Source: JAABSQ01 sp041642315
Lineage (GTDB): Bacteria; Desulfobacterota; Desulfobacteria; Desulfobacterales; Desulfococcaceae
Reading direction: 5' to 3'
DNA: 7,585 nt
Assembly: GCA_041642315.1 (NCBI GenBank)
Contig: JBEPWQ010000182.1
Coordinates: 1-7,585, forward strand
Part shown: one piece after another, positions 1 through 5,693 of the stretch
Layout of the letters: each line of letters begins with the position of its first letter
Position numbering within the stretch: the first letter of the stretch is position 1
Program-made: the position numbers and the translations under genes
Notes under the pieces: generated by a model
Seen by the model: only the letters and a program-made list of their open reading frames with translations
Database searches by the model: none
What the model was told of the DNA's origin: nothing

Positions 1-629
1 ACCCTGTCGATGAGTTTGAGAATCAGGGGGGCGTAAAGCAATAAAATGTTGGCGTAGTACTTCTTGGCATGATCCATCACCGTGTCGCCCAGAGCATCAT
101 CGAATTCTTCGTGGCCGGCGTAGTGCTGCCCGAAGGCATCGCTCGAAAACAGGATCTTGTCCTCTTTCACCAGGGTGAACATGCTGTCGGGCCAGTGGAG
201 CATTCGGGTTTCCAGAAAGGTGAGGCTTCTTTTGCCCAGAGAGAGTTCGCCGCCGTCTTCCACCGCTTGATAGTTGAGGTTTTGAGGAAAGTGGCGAGAA
301 AGATTGCGCCGGCCCATCTTGGAACAGTAGATCGGCTTTTCGAGACCGATCTTCTCCATCACCAGGGGCAACGTCCCGCTGTGATCCATTTCGGTATGGT
401 TGCTGACCACCAGATCGATTTTGGCCGGATCGATTATCTTTGCGATATGCCGCAGCATCTGATCCTCGAACCCTTTTTTGACCGCATCGATCAGGGCGAC
501 TTTTTCATCCAGAATCAGAAATGCGTTGTAGCTGGTGCCCATGTGGGTGGAATAGCCGTGAAAATCCCGGATATTCCAGTCGATGACCCCGACGTCGTAA
601 ATTCCGTCTGCGATTTCCATCGGTTTCAT
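1..629 (-). CDS. roo: Flavodiiron protein (rubredoxin:oxygen oxidoreductase type), N-terminal part, cut by the window edge
   Basis: Cytoplasmic A-type flavoprotein that reduces O2 to water (some members reduce NO) at a non-heme diiron site, usually fed by rubredoxin. The 209 visible residues form most of the metallo-beta-lactamase-like domain. The diiron ligands are all in register with the Desulfovibrio gigas enzyme, offset by one residue: H78-x-E80-x-D82, H83, H145 and D164. The last ligand histidine and any C-terminal flavodoxin domain lie beyond the left edge, so it is unknown whether this copy is the usual about 400-residue two-domain form. The ATG at 627-629 is chosen because an AAGGA ribosome site precedes it at a suitable distance and the protein begins like family members (MKPMEIADGIYDVG). 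The rubredoxin gene lies 160 bp upstream on the same strand, the known rd-roo arrangement. Family call is firm; preference for O2 over NO is inferred from the neighbourhood. Confidence 0.95.
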   Translation of the reverse strand, partial: MKPMEIADGIYDVGVIDWNIRDFHGYSTHMGTSYNAFLILDEKVALIDAVKKGFEDQMLRHIAKIIDPAKIDLVVSNHTEMDHSGTLPLVMEKIGLEKPIYCSKMGRRNLSRHFPQNLNYQAVEDGGELSLGKRSLTFLETRMLHWPDSMFTLVKEDKILFSSDAFGQHYAGHEEFDDALGDTVMDHAKKYYANILLLYAPLILKLIDR

Positions 630-686
630 GATTCATCCTTCCGCTTTCGGGTTTTGAGGGCAAGCGCCTGTCTGATAGGAAACCGA

Positions 687-750
687 GACTGAAACGCCCT
701 TTTCCGACCCGGTGAAATAAACCGGGCCGGGGGAAAAGGGCGTTTCGGTC
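687..750. repeat. 64-bp palindrome (long stem-loop) between rubredoxin and flavodiiron genes
   Basis: Arms 687-705 and 732-750 pair over 19 positions with a single G-T wobble. Inside them a second stem of six pairs (708-713 with 721-726) closes a 7-base loop. The element lies wholly in the 160-bp gap between rubredoxin and the flavodiiron gene. Read in the direction of transcription (minus strand) it is followed by mixed sequence rather than a T-run, so it is not a standard intrinsic terminator. It could be an mRNA stabiliser or processing site that uncouples rubredoxin from flavodiiron expression, or a dispersed palindromic element. The pairing is seen directly; the role is not known. Confidence 0.8.
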
Positions 751-789
751 GCTCGTTAAAACTAAGCCTGATGGCCGGAATGTCAACGG

Positions 790-948
790 CTACTCTTTTT
801 CGAAGTCCTCCTTGGCTGCGCCGCAGATGGGGCAGGTCCAGTCACCGGGAATGTCTTCGAAGGCGGTTCCGGGTTCGACGCCGTTGGGCGGATCTCCCTC
901 CGCCGGATCATACACATAGCCGCAAACCGTACACACGTATTTGTCCAC
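790..948 (-). CDS. rub: Rubredoxin
   Basis: Small cytoplasmic one-electron carrier with a single Fe(Cys)4 centre. It is 52 residues, the standard length, with ligands C6 and C9 in CTVCGYVYDPAEGD and C39 and C42 in WTCPICGAAKEDF, plus the conserved aromatic core (Y4, Y11, Y13, W37). The start is GTG at 946-948: the family N-terminus (M-D-K-Y-V-C) begins there and a strong AAGGAGG ribosome site lies six bases upstream (954-960). No ATG fits. The gene sits 49 bp after the flavoprotein-ArsC fusion and before the flavodiiron gene, its usual electron acceptor. The natural reading is that this rubredoxin reduces the flavodiiron protein. No classical NADH:rubredoxin oxidoreductase is visible, so its own reductant is open; the preceding flavin protein is one candidate. 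Confidence 0.97.
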   Translation of the reverse strand: MDKYVCTVCGYVYDPAEGDPPNGVEPGTAFEDIPGDWTCPICGAAKEDFEKE

Positions 949-953
949 TGTTT

Positions 954-960
954 CCTCCTT
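954..960 (-). promoter_or_regulatory. Strong ribosome binding site fixing the GTG start of rubredoxin
   Basis: On the minus strand the sequence reads AAGGAGG, then five bases, then GTG. It decides the non-ATG start of the 52-residue rubredoxin. Confidence 0.85.
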
Positions 961-997
961 GCTTGAATTGGTTTAAGGTTGATAGATCATGTAGGAA

Positions 998-1966
998 TCA
1001 TAAACTCTTGATCAGCTGAATCACCCGTTTTTCGATGTCGTCCCGAACGGTGCGCATATAATCCAGGTTTTTTTCGGCCGGATCGGGCAGATCCCAGTCC
1101 TGATGCTCGGCACCGGACACGGAGGGGCAGGCTTCGCCGCATCCCATGGTGACGATCAGTTCGGGTTTCGCTTCCTCGAGCGCCTGGTCAATGGATTGTG
1201 GGATACGAAAGCCCATATCGATGCCCTTTTCGGCCATCACCTTTTCCATATTCGAGTTGATCTTTTCGGCCGGTTCGCTGCCGCCGATGATCACCTCTAC
1301 ATGCTCTCCTCCCAGATACTGCGCGAAGGCCCCGGCCATCTGGCTTCGGCAGGCGTTTTCCCGGCAGGCGAAGAGAATCCGCTTTCGTCCGGCGTAGGGC
1401 TGGAGGAGTTTTTCCACCGCCGCGTCGACATCCGCCTTTACCGTCGGGTGTTTGCCCATGTCTCCCTTTTGTTCGATGCCTCGATAATAGAGGCTTCCCT
1501 CAAAATCCGCGCCCACCGCATCGAAAAAATAGGTGGCGGTGAGTTCGATTCCGGTAAACAGATTTTTACCCCTGGTCGCTCCCTGTGCGAGAATAAACCC
1601 CCGCCGCATGGACCGTTTGGGATCGGAAAGGCCAAGCCGGTATTTTCGCGCCCAGAGGGTCTGGGTACGGTCGATCAGGGCCTTGAACTGAGCCGGCACG
1701 TTATAAAAAAAGACCGGTGCGGCCGGCACGACCACATCCGCCCGGCGGAGCAGAGAATAAATCTCCGGATCCATGTCGTCTTTGATAGGGCAGAACCCCT
1801 TCTTTTCGCAGGTCGTGTATTCCATGCACGGTTCGATGTGCTGATCAATTACCGTAATGACCCGAGTGCGGGCACCTTGCTTTTCCGCCGCTTTCATGAA
1901 GGTCTTCAGCAGAAAATCGGTATTCCCTTTTTTGCGCGGGCTTCCTTGTATTCCAAGTACCAGCAT
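998..1966 (-). CDS. Two-domain protein: NADPH-dependent FMN reductase-like flavoprotein fused to an ArsC/low-MW phosphatase domain
   Basis: 322 residues. Residues 1 to about 190 are a flavodoxin-fold FMN reductase/iron-sulfur-flavoprotein-like domain, with the N-terminal FMN phosphate loop GSPRKKGNT (8-16) and a cysteine segment C47, C53, C59 ending in IKDDMD. Related proteins carry four cysteines as C-x2-C-x2-C-x5-C; here the second is tyrosine (Y50), so an intact 4Fe-4S site is doubtful. Residues about 194-322 are a complete arsenate-reductase-like (thioredoxin- or mycothiol-linked type) domain: P-loop C201-x5-R207 (CRENACRS), the TMGCGEACP segment with C276 and C280, and the DLPDP loop with D295 as probable acid catalyst. 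The usual cysteine triad can thus be assigned. The ATG at 1966 follows an AAGGA site that overlaps the stop of the cytochrome gene 10 bp upstream, pointing to coupled expression. It may be an arsenate reductase with an internal electron donor, or a redox-linked phosphatase. Domain calls are firm, substrate unknown. Confidence 0.9.
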   Translation of the reverse strand: MLVLGIQGSPRKKGNTDFLLKTFMKAAEKQGARTRVITVIDQHIEPCMEYTTCEKKGFCPIKDDMDPEIYSLLRRADVVVPAAPVFFYNVPAQFKALIDRTQTLWARKYRLGLSDPKRSMRRGFILAQGATRGKNLFTGIELTATYFFDAVGADFEGSLYYRGIEQKGDMGKHPTVKADVDAAVEKLLQPYAGRKRILFACRENACRSQMAGAFAQYLGGEHVEVIIGGSEPAEKINSNMEKVMAEKGIDMGFRIPQSIDQALEEAKPELIVTMGCGEACPSVSGAEHQDWDLPDPAEKNLDYMRTVRDDIEKRVIQLIKSL

Positions 1967-1976
1967 AAGGTTTTCC

Positions 1977-2333
1977 TTAATCTTTGTCGTGGCACTGCGT
2001 GCAGGAGATTGGACCGGTCTGTTTGCCTGCCCGTTTCATCTCCCGGTGACACTTGACGCAATGCTTGTTCATGATTTCTTTGCTTTTGAGTTTTCCCTGG
2101 TCGATCAGCTCCTGAATGGAGCCTATCTTTTGAGGAAAAAGATCGTGGCATACTTCGCATTTCTGTTCCAGGGCCGTTTGATGCAGCCGATGGGGAAAGG
2201 AGACATTCCCGGTCCGGCCCCCCTCCAGCACCATTTCTTCGGGACCGGTGTTCTGCTGGGCCGCGACCGAAAGGCAGATCAGAAAGACGGCCCCGAACGC
2301 CATCAGCCATACCCATCGGGTTCTTGCTTGCAT
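1977..2333 (-). CDS. Secreted triheme c-type cytochrome (cytochrome c7/c3-like)
   Basis: 118 residues. Residues 1-25 are a signal peptide: basic start (R4, R6), hydrophobic core about 8-23, and a likely cleavage after VAA. C20 lacks a good lipobox, so a soluble periplasmic protein is preferred over a lipoprotein. Three heme-binding motifs follow: CEVCH (59-63), CVKCH (92-96) and CTQCH (111-115). Three extra histidines, H48, H51 and H91, could be the distal ligands, giving three bis-His hemes as in the c7/class III family; the NVSFPHRLH segment is typical of that family. The ATG lies one base after the cydB stop and the next gene begins 10 bp after this stop, so it is an integral member of the cyd transcript. 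A role passing electrons to or from the bd oxidase or the periplasmic cytochrome pool is inferred from position only. Confidence 0.93.
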   Translation of the reverse strand: MQARTRWVWLMAFGAVFLICLSVAAQQNTGPEEMVLEGGRTGNVSFPHRLHQTALEQKCEVCHDLFPQKIGSIQELIDQGKLKSKEIMNKHCVKCHREMKRAGKQTGPISCTQCHDKD

Positions 2334-2334
2334 G

Positions 2335-3363
2335 TTAATAGGCCTCTTCCATTTCGAGATCCGCTTCAGTGACCTTGTCTTTGAACAGATAATAGGTCCA
2401 TACCTGATAGGCGAGAATGATGGGGATGAAAATCAGCACCACCGTCAACATGATCTTGAGGGTCAGCGGGCTGGAGGAAGAATTGAAAGCGGTGAGGCTG
2501 TAAGCCGGATTGATGCTGGAGGGCAGAACCTTCGGAAACAGCCCGATGAAACCGAAAAACATGCAGCAGAGGATGGTCAGGGCCGAGGAAAGCCAGGCGG
2601 TGAAATAGGATTTCCGGATCAGAAAGATCTTTGTCTGAATAAACAGCCCCAGGTTCAGCAGTATCAGCAGAAAAAGCACCGGATTGGCATAATAGTTGGC
2701 GTAAAGCTGAGTCTTGAGCTTCGTGGCGATCAGGAAAAGCAGCGCCACAGCCAAACTCAGCCACCAGAGGCCGTTGGCCAGAAGATCGGCGCGCTTTTCC
2801 AGGTCCCCGGGGGCCTTGAGGGCCAGCCAGATGGCGCCGTGCTCCATGAAAAGAACCAGAAAGAAGATACCGCCCAGGAGACCGTAGCCGCTGAGCAGCG
2901 AGAACAGGTTGCCGTGATAGACCCCGTTCTGATCCAGTGGAATGCCCTGGAAGATGTTGGCGAATGCCACTCCGAACAGGACCGCCGGGGCCACGCTGCC
3001 GACGAAGATGCAAAGGTCCCAGAACCCGCGCCATCCCTCATCCTCCACATGATGACGAAATTCAAAGGCCGCCCCTCTGAAGATCAGGCCGAACAGGATC
3101 AGGAGCATGACCGCATAAAACGAGGAGAACATGGTCGCATACAGAATGGGGAAAGCGGCGAAGGTGACCCCGCCGGCGGTAATCAGCCATACCTCATTGC
3201 CGTCCCACAGCGGCCCCATGGAGTTGATCATCACCTTTTTTTCGGTTTCGGTGCGTCCCATGAAAGGCAGCAGGGTACCGATCCCGAAATCATATCCGTC
3301 GGTCATAAAAAAGATCGCCCACAGGAGCGCCCAGAGAAAAAACCACGTAATCTGTAAATCCAT
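2335..3363 (-). CDS. cydB: Cytochrome bd quinol oxidase subunit II
   Basis: Integral membrane subunit of the bd-type terminal oxidase, which couples quinol oxidation to O2 reduction. 342 residues, a little shorter than the E. coli protein (379). Family signatures are present: DGYDFGIG (22-29) in the first helix region, GPLWDGNEVWLITAGG (50-65), RGAAFEFR (96-103), and about eight or nine hydrophobic segments over the full length. The ATG at 3361-3363 follows a clear GGAGGT ribosome site. It starts 15 bp after the cydA stop and its own stop is one base from the triheme cytochrome start. The C-terminus ends with an acidic tail (EADLEMEEAY). No frame damage is seen. Confidence 0.97.
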   Translation of the reverse strand: MDLQITWFFLWALLWAIFFMTDGYDFGIGTLLPFMGRTETEKKVMINSMGPLWDGNEVWLITAGGVTFAAFPILYATMFSSFYAVMLLILFGLIFRGAAFEFRHHVEDEGWRGFWDLCIFVGSVAPAVLFGVAFANIFQGIPLDQNGVYHGNLFSLLSGYGLLGGIFFLVLFMEHGAIWLALKAPGDLEKRADLLANGLWWLSLAVALLFLIATKLKTQLYANYYANPVLFLLILLNLGLFIQTKIFLIRKSYFTAWLSSALTILCCMFFGFIGLFPKVLPSSINPAYSLTAFNSSSSPLTLKIMLTVVLIFIPIILAYQVWTYYLFKDKVTEADLEMEEAY

Positions 3364-3378
3364 TTTTCGTTACCTCCG

Positions 3379-4701
3379 CTATGCAGTTTCAGGGGACCCG
3401 ACAGGTTCAGGTCCGTTGACGGCGATTTTGGTGATGAGATAGAAGCCGATCGCACCCAAGACTCCGTAGACCAGGATAAAGGCGGTCAGGCTGATGCCGA
3501 CCTGAGAGGCGGTAATGGGCGAAACCGCATCCGAGGTCTTCATCAGCCCGTAAACGATCCAGGGCTGTCGGCCCACCTCCGCCACTACCCATCCCAGCTG
3601 GTTGGCGATATAGGGCAGCGGAATGGAGACGATCATCAGCTTCAAAAACAGGGGGGATTCGGTCAACCGGTCTTTCAGGAAAAAACCGATGACGGTGATC
3701 AGGATGAAATACATGCCGAGAATCACCATTCCCTTAAAAGAATAGGCGGTCAGCAGCACCGGGGGACGTTCGTCCCGTGGAAAATCCTTGAGGCCGCGGA
3801 CCTCCGCGTCGATGTTCTTGCGGGCAAGAAGACTCAGCATGCCGGGGACGGCTCCGATTTCAATCAGATTGCGTTCGTCCTTTTGGCTGGGCCAGGTAAA
3901 CAGGTAGAGCGGGGCCCGGTTCGTGGTTTCCCACAAGGTTTCCATAGCCGCCAGTTTGGCGGGCTGCACTTTGCCGACTTCCGAGGCGTGGAAATCGCCC
4001 TCCACCGCCACCACGACGGACGCGATCAACCCGATAACCAGACCGGTTTTGAAGGATCGGGTGAAAAAAGTGACGTTCTGCTTTTTCAGCAAATGATAAG
4101 CGCTGATGCCCATAACGAAGAAGCCGGAGAGAACGAATGCGCCGGCCAGAACATGGACCAGCTGCAGCAGGGCGAAGGTATTGGTCACCACGGCCCAGAA
4201 GTCGACCAGTTCGGCCCGGCCGTTTCGAATATCGAACCCGACCGGATGCTGCATCCAGCCGTTGGCGATGATAATCCAGACGGCCGACATGCTTCCGGCG
4301 GCGGCGATCAGCCACATGACCGTGGCGTGGGCCTTTTTGGAGATCTTGTTCCATCCGAAGATCCAGACCCCGATCAGGGTCGATTCCAGAAAGAAAGAGG
4401 TGGTGGCTTCAATGGCCAGAAGAGAGCCGAAGATGTCCCCCACATAGGCGGAGTATCGGGACCAGTTGGTTCCGAACTGGAATTCCAGGGTGATGCCGGT
4501 GACCACTCCCAGAACGAAGTTGATCAGGAACATCTTTCCCCAGAATTTGGTCATGGAGAGGTAGGTCTCATCTCCGGTGCGGACATATTTGGTTTCCATA
4601 TAGGCGACCATGAATGACAGCCCGAGTGTCAGCGGAACGAACAGAAAATGGAACATGGTGGCGGCCGCAAATTGCAGGCGCGAAAGCAGCACAGCATCCA
4701 T
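3379..4701 (-). CDS. cydA: Cytochrome bd quinol oxidase subunit I, short Q-loop form
   Basis: Heme-bearing subunit of the membrane bd oxidase. 440 residues. Comparison with E. coli CydA assigns H18 to the high-spin heme, H183 and M325 to heme b558, and E98 and E106 to the acidic pair in the proton/heme d region. The quinol-loop residues K249 and E254 in AKLAAMETLWET match E. coli K252 and E257. GRQPW is at 377-381. The roughly 68-residue shift between H183 and M325 relative to E. coli, and the shorter total length (440 against 522), place this among enzymes with a short Q-loop. About nine membrane segments are visible. The ATG at 4699-4701 follows AAGGAGA. It is the first gene of a tight four-gene run (cydA, cydB, cytochrome, fusion). 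Likely high O2 affinity and a protective role in an anaerobe are inferred from the family. Confidence 0.98.
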   Translation of the reverse strand: MDAVLLSRLQFAAATMFHFLFVPLTLGLSFMVAYMETKYVRTGDETYLSMTKFWGKMFLINFVLGVVTGITLEFQFGTNWSRYSAYVGDIFGSLLAIEATTSFFLESTLIGVWIFGWNKISKKAHATVMWLIAAAGSMSAVWIIIANGWMQHPVGFDIRNGRAELVDFWAVVTNTFALLQLVHVLAGAFVLSGFFVMGISAYHLLKKQNVTFFTRSFKTGLVIGLIASVVVAVEGDFHASEVGKVQPAKLAAMETLWETTNRAPLYLFTWPSQKDERNLIEIGAVPGMLSLLARKNIDAEVRGLKDFPRDERPPVLLTAYSFKGMVILGMYFILITVIGFFLKDRLTESPLFLKLMIVSIPLPYIANQLGWVVAEVGRQPWIVYGLMKTSDAVSPITASQVGISLTAFILVYGVLGAIGFYLITKIAVNGPEPVGSPETA

Positions 4702-4743
4702 AGATTTCTCCTTGCTTCAGTATAAACGGATTCCCGAACAATC

Positions 4744-4773
4744 AGAGGCGACTGAACCAGAGGCGATTGAACC
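4744..4773. repeat. Two 15-bp tandem repeats upstream of cydA
   Basis: Positions 4744-4758 and 4759-4773 are directly adjacent 15-bp copies differing at one base (AGAGGCGAYTGAACC). They begin 43 bp upstream of the cydA start codon in the 225-bp gap after the zinc-ribbon gene. Paired direct repeats at this place could be a regulator's binding sites, or a simple slippage duplication. I could not place a convincing sigma-70 promoter beside them. Confidence 0.7.
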
Positions 4774-4811
4774 ATTTAAAATCTGCCTGCGCGGAATTGC
4801 CGGACCTGTTT

Positions 4812-4843
4812 TCGAAAAAAATAGTGCAGAAAAGATTTTTCGA
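4812..4843. repeat. AT-rich inverted repeat in the cydA upstream gap
   Basis: TCGAAAAA at 4812-4819 is mirrored by TTTTTCGA at 4836-4843, eight perfect pairs around a 16-base spacer. It lies 110-142 bp upstream of cydA. It may be an operator or a weak hairpin; AT-rich arms of this size can also arise by chance. Confidence 0.4.
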
Positions 4844-4879
4844 GGTCGACATTCAGGCACAGGCAGATCGGCTACGGCC

Positions 4880-4926
4880 AAAAAATCAATGCCGTCATCG
4901 GCGGGCGTGCCGGTTGTTCGAACCGG
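4880..4926 (-). terminator. Possible weak termination region after the zinc-ribbon gene
   Basis: Immediately after the stop codon at 4927, transcription would meet a perfect six-pair hairpin with a 5-base loop (4910-4926). Next comes a short four-pair hairpin (4891-4902), then a run of six T on the transcribed strand (complement of 4880-4885). Neither stem is long and the T-run is four bases from the weaker one, so efficient termination is doubtful. If it works, the three upstream genes and the cyd genes are separate units. Confidence 0.3.
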
Positions 4927-5139
4927 TTACCGTGAATCGGTCTTTTTGGCGCTGGCATCCAGGGAGCACTGGGTAAAGTCGATTTCCTTGCCGCACTTGT
5001 CGCATTTGTGGGTGCGGTCGAATTCATCGGAGAAGATCTCTTTTTCTTCGCCGCATTCGGGGCATTTGCAGGAAAAGGCTTCCAGGTTTTTGAAGTTCTC
5101 GAATCCGGGGCAGTGTTGCGGGGTCGTCGTGTTTGCCAT
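4927..5139 (-). CDS. Small zinc-ribbon-like cysteine-rich protein of unknown function
   Basis: 70 residues with seven cysteines: C10, C24, C26, C29, C46, C49 and C58. The pairs CPECG (26-30) and CDKCG (46-50) make a zinc-ribbon or rubredoxin-like knuckle pair 16 residues apart, so one metal is very likely; C10, C24 and C58 are extra. No signal peptide is present, so it should be cytoplasmic. The ATG at 5137-5139 is chosen over an in-frame ATG six codons earlier because a GGGAGG ribosome site lies just before it and overlaps the longer form. It is 52 bp after the flavodoxin gene and codirectional with it. It could hold zinc structurally or iron as an electron carrier; the sequence does not decide. 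Real gene status rests on the cysteine pattern, ribosome site and context. Confidence 0.8.
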   Translation of the reverse strand: MANTTTPQHCPGFENFKNLEAFSCKCPECGEEKEIFSDEFDRTHKCDKCGKEIDFTQCSLDASAKKTDSR

Positions 5140-5191
5140 AACTTCCTCCCATTGCAAGATTGTGGTTGTTGGTTTTAACTGGATTCTTTCC

Positions 5192-5629
5192 TCAAGAACC
5201 CAGTTTTGCGGTGATCTTCTTTCCGTATTCCTGGGCCATTGAAATGCCGCCGCCCAAAGACGCCGACTTCAACATGAGCGGACCGTCCACCATATCCATC
5301 TTGAAGATGTTCTCCATGGTGCCGAAAATCCGCTCCGGCGCCTCTCCGCTCCAGCCGTGGGCGCCGAAGGAACCGCCGACTTTTCCTTCCAGATCTGCCT
5401 TTTCGGCCAGAAACAGAAGGGTTTTCATCTTGTCCAGCATTTGGCCATGGTAGGTCGAAGAACCCAGAACCAGGGCATCATAGCCTTCCAGATCCGATTC
5501 GCTTTTGATCTCTTTGACATCCACCACCTTGGCTTCCATTCCGGATATCCGGATCCCCTCGCCGATCAGATTTGCGATCTCTTCGGTTTCACCGGTGCGG
5601 GAAGCGTAAACAATCAGGACTTTTGGCAT
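5192..5629 (-). CDS. Stand-alone flavodoxin resembling the C-terminal domain of flavodiiron proteins
   Basis: 145-residue soluble FMN protein that would shuttle one or two electrons in the cytoplasm. The FMN phosphate loop SRTGET is at 10-15 after the first beta strand (KVLIVYA). The second flavin-contact region GSSTYHG (56-62) and FGAHGWSGEAPERI (88-101) follow. The last segment strongly resembles the flavodoxin domain of flavodiiron proteins rather than classical Desulfovibrio flavodoxin. The ATG at 5627-5629 has AAGGAGA upstream; a longer in-frame start at 5656 would add nine residues that include the ribosome site and is rejected. It follows the 51-aa rubredoxin-like gene by 46 bp. A partner role with the small metal proteins or the flavodiiron protein is inferred. 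Confidence 0.93.
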   Translation of the reverse strand: MPKVLIVYASRTGETEEIANLIGEGIRISGMEAKVVDVKEIKSESDLEGYDALVLGSSTYHGQMLDKMKTLLFLAEKADLEGKVGGSFGAHGWSGEAPERIFGTMENIFKMDMVDGPLMLKSASLGGGISMAQEYGKKITAKLGS

Positions 5630-5639
5630 TTTCTCTCCT

Positions 5640-5693
5640 TTGCTTGATCCTTTCATTCTATTTGATCCGCTTGTCCTATTTGATCCTCTTGTC
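5640..5693. repeat. 18-bp tandem repeat spanning the stop codon of the rubredoxin-like gene
   Basis: Positions 5676-5693 and 5658-5675 are adjacent 18-bp copies that differ at one base; a third, degraded copy (5640-5657) matches at about 11 of 18. On the minus strand each of the first two units encodes DKRIK followed by TAG in the same frame, so the gene ends in two in-frame stops 18 bp apart. The array runs up to the flavodoxin ribosome site. It looks like a replication-slippage duplication. Confidence 0.75.

Noticed and set aside
69..692. Plus-strand open frame of 207 codons
   Set aside because: Antisense to the flavodiiron gene, whose catalytic motifs are intact; it reads as low-complexity shadow protein.
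687..750. Intrinsic terminator for rubredoxin
   Set aside because: The stem is strong but no T-run follows on the transcribed strand, so it is listed as a palindrome of unknown role.
998..1966. ArsH-type arsenic flavoprotein
   Set aside because: The N-terminal domain has the cysteine segment and IKDDM motif of iron-sulfur-flavoprotein-like FMN reductases, and no other arsenic gene is nearby.
1103..2056. Plus-strand open frame of 317 codons
   Set aside because: Antisense to the FMN-reductase/ArsC fusion and part of the cytochrome gene; no recognisable domain or ribosome site.
2248..3357. Plus-strand open frame of 369 codons
   Set aside because: Mirror of cydB; its Gln/Glu/His-rich composition is typical of the reverse complement of a membrane-protein gene.
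3883..4617. Plus-strand open frame of 244 codons
   Set aside because: Antisense to cydA with shadow composition; no domain.
4717..4722. TATACT as a -10 box for cydA
   Set aside because: No matching -35 box at 16-18 bp, and the start site would fall at the ribosome binding site.
4610..5242. Plus-strand open frame of 210 codons covering the cydA upstream gap
   Set aside because: Overlaps cydA, the zinc-ribbon gene and the end of flavodoxin on the other strand; no recognisable domain, and translation looks random.
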